Shown one piece after another: positions 51,838 to 61,300 of a stretch of 64,000 nucleotides of DNA. The notes under the pieces are model-generated. The model was not told the origin of the DNA. It searched no databases and saw only the letters and a list, made by a program, of their open reading frames with translations. Source of the stretch: Acanthaster planci (Eukaryota > Echinodermata > Asteroidea > Valvatida > Acanthasteridae); contig NW_019091369.1 in assembly GCF_001949145.1 (NCBI RefSeq), positions 2,421,326-2,485,325 of the forward strand, read 5' to 3'. The translations under genes were made by a program, and so were the position numbers. Every line of letters begins with the position of its first letter. Position 1 is the stretch's first letter.

Positions 51838-52004
51838 GAGTCCAATTTTTTGTTACAGGCAGAAAATATCTGCCGAGTAAGAACAGGTTACCAGCCAAAA
51901 TGCCACAAGGTAAATATTACTTACCACTGGCTCCCAGTTGAACTCTGCTAAGCGTGTAAAGTTGCTTGGCAATATTATTTTTGCTTACCGGCTCTTTGAA
52001 GTTG
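51838..52004. mobile_element. degenerate MITE related to the GGGCC(C)AATTTCA family
   Basis: Left end TCCAATTTTTTGTTACAGGC; interior AACAGGTTACCAGCCAAAAT and CTCTGCTAAGCGTG; right end TTGCTTACCGGCTCTTTGAA. The order of words matches the copies at 59173 and 42531, but both termini are worn. Confidence 0.4.
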
Positions 52005-52049
52005 AAGGTACTTGCAAGTCTCAAATTCTAAGTAAACCTTCAAAATTCA

Positions 52050-52055
52050 TTTATT
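52050..52055 (-). terminator. candidate polyadenylation signal for DDX18
   Basis: AATAAA on the minus strand about 196 bases after the DDX18 stop, a normal 3' UTR length. Confidence 0.55.
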
Positions 52056-52250
52056 ACAAGCAAAACCATTCTGATACAAACTAAAACATCGGTACACCAG
52101 ACAAACTTGACTAAACTTGGATGTCCTGGATTGTAACAGGCAGGGGATGGATTCAGTGACTGCCGGCTATTATGTGTCTGTAGTCCAAGCCAGGTAACCA
52201 CGATCTGCCCATGCCCCCCCCTCCATTCCTTCTCTCCGATCTCCTCTCTC

Positions 52251-52387
52251 CTATCTAGCAAACTGGCGTTTATCTTTGCTGTTGCTGATGTGCTTGTAGA
52301 TCTTGGTCTTCTGGGCCATCTTTTGGCTCAGCTGAGCTGGAGTGAAACCAGTCCTCTTCTTCTGGGCTTTCTTGCTCGCGTGGATAC
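52251..52387 (-). CDS. DDX18: DDX18 coding exon 13, C-terminus (residues 653-697)
   Basis: Acceptor TTGTAG|GTATCC. Encodes a lysine-rich tail ([13 protein letters not shown]) ending [18 protein letters not shown] and TAG at 52251-52253; the IYKHIS and RQF words match the vertebrate C-terminus KIFKHIS...RQF. An overlapping longer ORF in another frame is a shadow. Confidence 0.92.
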
Positions 52388-55300
52388 CTACAAATATGGT
52401 GGTTAAGGAGAACACTTTTTTCCGGCTTCGTGGATGCTATTGTTATATCTGTGTTTTTAACTTCAAGCAATAATTGCCAAACGGAGGAATTTTTCTAAAA
52501 AGATAGCAAAGTGGCTTATTGATTACATGTATAGCGTTATCCAAACATGACTAGCACATAACTGACGCTATCAAATGGGTAAACAGATGAAAAGCTGAAT
52601 ACCTGGGTACGTACTGGCTGGAAAATTGGTGTGGACAGATGAAAAATACTGAATAGTTACTTCTCCAAACATCAGCAGTGTCACAGTATTGCCCAGAATG
52701 ACAGTGAGGAAAGCAACTTCATGTGACTTTGAATGGCTGGGCAACTTTGTCGGTGTTGGAATACAACCTTCATCTGCTTGTCAAATTAACAGCATAAGTT
52801 TTTGAACAAAGTTTGATGGGAATTTTTTAACAGAAGAGAAATGTTCGGGTCTATCTCAGTAAAACTGACACAATAAAAGGATACTGAGGTCGACGCCCGG
52901 TGGAACCTTAAACCCAAAGGACCTAGCAACTTTCTTCAGATCCAAGGTGTTGATGTCGTAGATCTGCTTGAGGCTGTGCGAGTCATAGGCCCGTACATAG
53001 CCCTTGTAGGCCTCCTGAGCCGATCGGTGGAGGTAGTAGTTCTTCTCAATCAACTTCTCGAGCTGCGCAGAGCAAACGTGTTTCCGAAAATCACGATCAA
53101 CGTAACTTTCAAGCATTCAAGAATTTGGTACAGGGTGTAATGCAAGACTATTTTCTGAAACGCTACTTCGAATGACCTAAAGAGTGTTGTGCATAGTCGA
53201 GACCCTCACAAGCTCTTGCAAGTCTATCACATGCCGTCCGGTCTTGTGCCAAGTCACAAGCTATTCAGATGAACAAAAGCATTCCTTTGTTGATGGTCAT
53301 CGTATGACTAGCGACTGGTCTTATGAAAGGACTTCTGACTAGACTTGTGGTGGTCTCAACTACAACAACGGGCCCAAAACATTTTTTTGGTTTCAAATGC
53401 CAACGAGATAAATATTTCTCCCTCCACTTCCTGTTTCTCTTACGATTAACTTGAACATGCATACCTGCGACTGTATATCAGCGATCTTGGTCCAGGAAAA
53501 CTCAAATTCACTAAGCGGCACTCGGGCCTGCTTCAGGTACCTCAGAAAACCCAGCTCCTGGGGTCGCAGGATCAGGAGGGCGTGACCTCTGCCTTCTAAC
53601 CCCCTGGCTGTGCGGCCCACTCGATGGATGTATTCCTGGAGAGAAGACAAGGATTTAACTCCTTTCACTACGGGACTTGTAGTGTATGACAGACTGCCCC
53701 CTCCCCCAAAAAATGGGCTTGACATGACAAAAAGTATTTATAATCGCGAGAGACTTACCACTACACTCTCATGGGTTTACAGTGTACTGAAGAGAGCTGT
53801 CTGTGAAAGTTAAAAATCTATCACGTAGCAAGTACATATGCAATGCAAGTGCACACAGAGGGACTGCGACAACCAATGCAAGTCCAAGAATCAGTTCCTC
53901 TGTTCCACAATGTCTCAGATGTGTATGCTTTGGCATGCTTTCCAACTGCACCTTATTAGTCACGGCAAAAACAGTTCGCAGGAAGCTTTTAGTTTCAAAC
54001 TGTTTTCCAGTATCTTTGATTTATGGTTTCCATGACAACAGCATGGCAAACAAATGGTGTCTGTTTCACTCCCAAGGCATAGCATCCATATTTCCAGATT
54101 TGGTAATCATTGTGTATTAAAAATAACGCTAAAATTAACTGTGATAAAAATTCCTTTCTTGATAGGTTGAACAGTCTGTTCCCTTTTTTTTCCACGAGCC
54201 TATTTCTGTGGTAGTGATTCTCCACAAATACGCCTGTGCCAATCTGACAATAAGATATGCAGTGCCTGCCGTAAGTCCCGATTGCGGAGATAGTAGATGA
54301 CGACATTCAGCCAGCTGTTGTGTGCCATCAGAACATCCACCAGACTGATTCGCAGGAAGTCGTCAGAAGTTAAGACTCCCCCCTTTTCAACCACCTTTGC
54401 CAAGACAATTACCATGGGTATCCAAGTGATGGTCAGGGTACCAGTGATGATGGCGACAGTGGTGGTCGACCGGGTGTTCATACGTTGCAGGGCCCTGGGC
54501 ATGCCTAGGCCATTGCCTGCTTGGTTTTCAGAGGCAATACGCCGGACTTGATGCTGGGCAATCAAAGAAACATGCAAATAGAGCACAAACACAACAGACA
54601 ATGCACAAATAATACAGAAAATCGAAAGGTGTATCCGCCAGTCATTTCTCCACATGCATAACATAAGGGGACCCTTTTCCATAATGTGTTTTGGTTTGTA
54701 GATTCCAAAGACAGAAATGCTGAATGCTGTCACCACCAACCACTTTATGCAGACAATGACCTTTGACCTGTACACAGTCATCAGAGTGGGGTAGCGGAGC
54801 GGGTGGGAGATTGCGATGTAACGGTCTACTGTTATCAGCAGAAGGGAATAGATGCCCATTCCACGAGTTGTGAAAGCCACTGCCCCGCACGCCGCGCAGA
54901 GAAAACTGCCCAAGGGCCACATTCCGAGGTACAACTCGGGTAATCTCAAGAGCCAGATCACACCCATGAAGAGATCAGAGACTGTCAGGGACATCATGAA
55001 GATTTTGGTTGTCGGCTGAATGCTGGTGGTGTGACGTAAAGCCAACAGCATGAGCGGATTCAGTAAAAAATTCAACAAGACTCCCAATGTTGCCAAAATG
55101 CAAATGGTGATTCCCATGGCCACACGTGACTGGCCACTGTCACCGTATGCTTCCGTCGATGCATTATTCGTTCCAAAATCTACGAACGAAGCCATTGTTT
55201 CCCGTGTATGTTGATCGATGTCGAGCTCAGGATGATTATTGCTGGATACAAGCCAGCATTCAGTGCTGGTTTTAACGTCCCTGCCGATGCTGAAATACAC

Positions 55301-58300
55301 AAGTTTGACTTCAACAGCTAACGCTGACACTGCACCTGTCCAGTTAGGCATACGACCTCCACACGTCAAGTTCAATGCACGTCTGTCAAGTGTCGCTTTA
55401 ATTTCCAAAATCTTGAGCGAAATATCAACTGATCATTTCCCTCCTTGAACCTTATTTGTTTGCGCCAATTATTGCTCTAAGAAGCAAACAGCTCAAAGTG
55501 GTCATCTAAATATCAAAGTTAATGATAAGGCCACAAATAACTCTTGGTGTTGCTGTGCCTCACAAATTGCTCATTACGTGGGCAGTGATTTGACGTTGAC
55601 AACGGTTCTTGGCTGCTTTCCAAAACGGGTTCTCAAGAGGCTTTCAGCCAACTGGCTTTTTGCATTGTTTGACAGAAACTAATAAATGCCATCTATGAAT
55701 CCAGGCCGTCCAGTGGATTGTCGGGGTGACCATGGCGACAGCGTCAGTGGTTTACTTGCAGGGCACTTAGCCAACACATTTTGATGGATTGAAGGGGCGA
55801 ATAGATTAAGGTTGGTAAATTTACCTATGTCAGCTTGAACTAAATGCAACGATAGAGCCACTGTGAATTAGAGAAGTGTCCTTGATTTTGTAAGTCAAAG
55901 GAGCAGTGTAGCATTTTTATAACCATCTGCATCCATCCATCTTTAAGGCATTACATTAAAACTTGTGACAAAACTGATATTCAATAAGAACGGCAAATTT
56001 TTCCCTTATTTTCTACAATTGGCTGTGGTATTTTTTGCTTCTCTTATACAAGATGTAAAACAGGAGTAAGTCCAACATTCACTTTTTTTGAGGGGGGTAA
56101 CGCTTTCAAACAAAGTCACATCAATTCTGAATTTCCATCCATCCCCATCTTGTTGGCTTCCCTCCCTTTTTGACTATGTAGCCAATTTATCAGGATTTCT
56201 GAAAGCTCTTCCCAAAACAAAATGATGCTTTCCATTGTCCTTACTGCAATCCACTGTCCTCAGGGAGCACTGGTGAACTGTGCTGCCGGCAGATTGATTA
56301 CCAGTCTGATTTGCACCAAGGTACTAATTGTTTCTGTGCAGTAATGCACTCGGACGTATGACAAATGTTGTAAGTGGTGTGCATCAAAGCGCTGTCAGAA
56401 ATGGGTCTCTGGAGCTACATGAAGTCCATCATCAACAGGGGTCAGCGTTTGCAAATAGCAACGACACAGGCCTAGCTCTGGCAAAAAGATGTTGAGACCT
56501 AAATCTTTGACAGCATCCATCTTGGACGTGGAGACACAGAAAAGACAGTACAGTTGCTCGTAATAACCACAACTGGATTGAGTAAATCAAAATTTATAGT
56601 TGCGTTCACAGCGTTGCTGACTCTGTAGCCAATATATACGCTGCTTGCTTGGACGACATTTACTTGCTTTCCGATTCATTTTAAGTGCATAGAGAATTGC
56701 TCATACAAACGAATAATAATAATGGAGGATATTTATAGAGCGCACATATCCATCACAACTGCTGCTCAAGGTGCTGTATTATCATTATCCTGGCACATTA
56801 GGCTCAAAACAACTGAGCATTCCTGAAACCGTCTCAGCTCCCTGGGGAGCATACTAGCTGATCTAGCTTCTTCGACATCGGCAAATACTTTGATATGATA
56901 TTGAATACAGTAGTGGATATGAGATGTTGGTTGGCATGCAGCACGGCCCCTGTCCCCTGACGGGGGTCAGAGGTTAACTAACTGCGTGCACTGACCTTGG
57001 GATCGTCTGGCGGGTCGTACTGCACGATCCAGTCCACCTCCGGTATATCCAAGCCCCTCGCAGCCACATCGGTGCAGAGCAAGATGCCTTTCTCCGCGTT
57101 GCAGAACTTGAAGAAGGTCTGCGTTCGCTTGGTCTGTTTCTGTTTGCCCTGTGGAAGAAACGAGCAACTTGGTATTGAATCCCGACCAGGGCGTGCGGCA
57201 TAGTGGTTAGGGTTTGTGACTGCCGATTGTAGGGTCCAAGGTTCGAATGCGCCACCTGGTTGCATGTTGTCATCTCCGGCAAGTCACTTTTCCCCTACTT
57301 GCCTCTCCCAACCCCGAAGTACGGGCACCAGTGAGGGCAGAGACTGAATGTGTGTTGATGGTTGCTGCCAAAATGGGTTTCTTGCCCTGAAGGACATGGG
57401 TAACAATCATACTGCTCATGTATCGTAAACAGTCATTATGACCATCACATGTACTATCAAAATTCTACGTATGATGCACTGGGAAATCAGTTGTTTTTGT
57501 AGACCTGATACCAGACTTCTGTCGGCCAATGAAATCACAGTATCATTTAAAACTGTCATTACGTGTAAACAAAAACCTCTCTCACTTATGCAAGGGTGAA
57601 AAGGCAACAAAAAAGATGATGCCCTGGGCATCATGGGGGAAGGGGCGGAGGGGGGTATTGCCCCCATCCCCGGAACAAAAATTTGAAAAATAGAAAAAAA
57701 AAAAGCAATAAATGGGAAAAATGATGACAGGAGATGAAAATCACACATTTGCTTGAAAACACCTAAAAATCAATCCCTCCCAGTATTGATTACTTTATCA
57801 GTTCTTAGAAGATATGTGCTTAGCCTTCCCTCCCCTCTCCCGGGAAAATAATCAGTATCCTCCAGGGTGAAAAAAATCCTGACAACGCCCACGGATGATG
57901 CTGAGGTTTGGGAAGGATCAAGAAAAGTAACTGACGTGTATGGCCATGACGGGCAGGTCGATGTAGTTGAGCAGTTCACTGTGGTACTTGACCGACATGC
58001 AGGAGGAAAAGAAGACCATCAGCTTCTTGTTACGATTCTTCTTCAAAAAAGTGAAGAGGAGAAGGAAACGCTTCTCTGAAGGACACACCACGTAACCCTG
58101 ACAACGGAAGCATTCGCAAAATTTAACAAAAAGAGAAAAAAATTTGAACACTTTCAACGGCTTGGATACTCATTGTCCAAATTTGAAACAAACAAATCTA
58201 GGAGAAGGATTCCCCTTTAACTGACCTGTTCTAAGCCCTCTACTGTAGCCGTTACTTTGTTGTCGTCAACACCAACATATATGGGCTCCTTCTTCAGGGA

Positions 58301-61300
58301 TATCCTCGCTAGGTCTTCAGTCTTTCTGGTCTGGGTGGCAGAGAACAGCATCGTTTGACGTCTCTCTGAGGAAACACAAGAAAGGACAGGCAACATTCAG
58401 CTCTCTGAGAAAAAAAAATGTCGACGATACTATAAGCCCCAACCCTACATGTATTACTAAGTGTTGTAATCCAGTACTTTTCGAGTAACGAACTCAAATA
58501 TTGAACTTGTTCAAAGGGAATAAAGCTACAGAGCAGTGGACACATGACAGTAATGCACAAAAGGAAGATTATAAAATCAAAATTTAAAACTTACACTTAC
58601 AGTTGTGTAAGATAACGTTTTAAAGAGTAAAGTATTCAAAATTCATCATAAAAACTCAATCTTATTAAACAGTGATGGTCTGAAGTCATCATTTTATTTT
58701 GTTATCTCACTTTAATGCATTGTCTAGGTTCTTAGGTCTGCTCCCTTCATACCAGTTCAGTATTTGGAATTCGAAAAAGGAATCGGCGACAACACTGCTA
58801 TTACTGTGAGCTTACACCACATAAATCTGATGCACATTAAATGACATTTCCTTCTCCAACGACTGGACTGACTTACTTGGAAGCAACCGAATGATTTGCT
58901 TCATCTCTGGCTCAAAGCCCACCTCGAGAATACGATCCGCCTCATCGATAACCAGACACTGGAGATTCTTGTACATGAATGACTCAGTGTTCTGGAAAAA
59001 AAAAACAACAGAAAAATAGTAACAAATTTCAAAAATAATACTGTTACACACATTAAAAACCTCTTGGACAAGAGTGACTTGGAAAACTGTGCGTGTTCCC
59101 TACCAGTCTCTGCCGTATTCATTTCTTGTCCAACTGGTCATGCATGACTAACATTGGGAGTCCAGCACCCAATTCATAGACCTGTTGACCACATGAAGTT
59201 GCTTAGCACCAGAAAGCATCTGCTAAGCCACAACAGGTTACTGGCCAAACTTTGATGCAGTGCATACCACCTGCGACTGGTTCCCAGCCAATTGTTGCTT
59301 AGCCCGTGAATTTTCCCCGCAACATTCTCTGCTTCATGAACACTGACCCTTGACTGCAGTGTCATAGCAACTGCACCCAATATTCACGCGCTGATTCATA
59401 TTTACATTCAGCTGCATCTAGTCGCAGCAATGCTTACCTGTAAGTGATCTAGCAATCTCCCCGGAGTGGCTACCAACACATTGACCCCTTTGGCCAACTT
59501 CTTGGCCTCAGCCGTGCGGCAGGTACCTCCCATGACCAGGCCAAAGGTGTGGTAGTGGTGCTTGAGCAAGTCCTTCAGGACGCTGTAGGTCTGCATGGCC
59601 AGCTCTCGGGTCGGAGACAGGATGATGACCCCCGTACCTACAAAGGCATTGAACCCCTAAATGGTAACTTGGCCACACTTATTAATTTATCATCGCATTA
59701 ATGACATAAGCTGATGCAGGAGATTGCCCTGGGTATTAAAAGCCTGCACTCGTCTACTTGCCTTCTAGGTGGTCACGTTGCACAACATAAAAGAGCTGTT
59801 TTGTACAGAATTATTAAATTTGGCAATTCCTTGGCTCAGATTGGTTCTTTGCCAACCAATCAAGGACAATGATTTTGTGCAGTGAGGCTTTTTGAAAACA
59901 AAATACCCCCCCCCCGAAAAAACTAGACGGGTAGAAGTGAGGAATTTAAAGGTGTCACAATAAAATGTATTCGTAAAATACAGCTTTTGGGGACACAAAG
60001 AACAAAGAGTAACAACGGTGACAATAGTTCAGTCCAAAAATCTGCTGAAAATGGTGGCAGCATAATCTGAGATTTTACTAGAAACAGACGGGAAAGAAGG
60101 AGGGAAGTAAAGGTCTCGGTTTCGTCCCTTTAACAGCAAATGAATGATTAAGTTCCTCAAATAGGCCAAATTTGTCAGATTTACCATTCATCGCCTATTG
60201 TTGGTTAATAAGGGAATAAATACGAGCTTAGCCGGTCTTGAACGGAAGACTGGCCAAGCACATATTTATTCCAATTCATAAATACAAGTACCTTTTTAGT
60301 CAAAGAGTCACAAGAAGACAATATGTGACCTGGCACGACAAAATAAGCGTTCCCATTCTGCTCTTTCTTGTTTTGAGGGTTCACAGTCAAATATTAAGTG
60401 GAGGTCAACTTTGGCATTTTGTAATTATTTTGAAAGATTAACCCCTCCATTTAATTCCAATTTTGTGAGCAGGATCAGATATTTACAAATGTCATTTTCT
60501 CAGCAATTTTGATGATAGTATTATTTGTGCCCGGTCAAAAATGTTGAAACAATGTTAGAAATAAAGACGCACAGCTGCCAGAATAATACCACACTGTCGC
60601 CTTATACTTTTACCCTAAGTGTTCCATGTACATGCCATTGAAAAGCTCTCTTTCTGCTGATTTAAAAATAACAATATCTCAATTTTTGAAAAATCCAACT
60701 TTCAGCTCATTTTGTGGTGACAGGTCACATATATGTTTATCTCTTCTACTGAGGTCACATATATGATGGATTTCCAACGATTCTGTTCTAGAATTTCACT
60801 TTCATTTTCTCCCAACACCCTATTTTGTGGTATATTCCTTTTGCAAGTTGTCCAATAGAATCTCCTTATATGTGGACTTGATGCATGTGGCAAGCCATAT
60901 GCACACAGACTCTTGACCAATCAGAATCAATTAAACTGTCTCGTATCCAGGTGCCAGCATGTGGTTTATGCAGCGGGCGTTATCACTTCTCAGCAGGTAT
61001 TATCAAATGTTAATACATGGTCAAACTGCACATTGTTGAATACAATAGGGAGACAGACTGACCTATTAATGAATACATAATTAAAGAATTAATTTTTGGA
61101 CTGAAACTCTGGGCAGATCTGAGTGAAGAGAGTGTCTTACCATTTCGAGGCATGAACTTGAGTTTATAGATGAGCTCAATGGCTGGGATGAGAAACGCCA
61201 AGGTCTTACCACTACCAGTCTTGGCTGCTGCAAGCAAGTCCCTAATTGGTAGAAAACCCAAAGCAATTTTATTGGTTGAGGTGTAGCATGTGACGAGGAA

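Larger units (their letters stand above)
47246..52029. other. DNA between TULP4 5' end and DDX18 3' end (4.8 kb)
   Basis: The TULP4 promoter should lie in or near 47246-47500, but no TATA box is clear. The rest holds two neighbouring inverted-repeat elements (49398-49546, 49699-49843), an ACATGTAC cluster (50229-50330), a small palindrome near 50672-50698 and part of a degenerate MITE (51838-52004). No gene recognised. Confidence 0.5.
52388..53464. other. DDX18 introns 11-12 and 12-13
   Basis: Introns 52388-52884 and 53063-53464. The first shows nothing notable. The second is largely occupied by the MITE-like copy at 53183-53371. Confidence 0.7.
53636..56995. other. DDX18 intron hosting the GPCR gene (3.4 kb)
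   Basis: Besides the GPCR at 54200-55408 it contains a SINE 3' tail at 56710-56868. The 1.6 kb upstream of the GPCR must hold its promoter; no clear TATA box was found. Confidence 0.7.
58992..61140. other. DDX18 introns 5-6 and 6-7
   Basis: Introns 58992-59437 and 59638-61140. The first contains a worn MITE (59173-59320). The second is AT-rich with no gene or clear repeat; ACATATATG occurs twice at about 60727 and 60756. Confidence 0.6.

Noticed and set aside
52270-52470. 66-codon minus-strand ORF at the DDX18 3' end
   Set aside because: It overlaps the true last exon in another frame; the frame ending KIYKHIS...RQFAR is the one that matches DDX18 and is in phase with exon 12.
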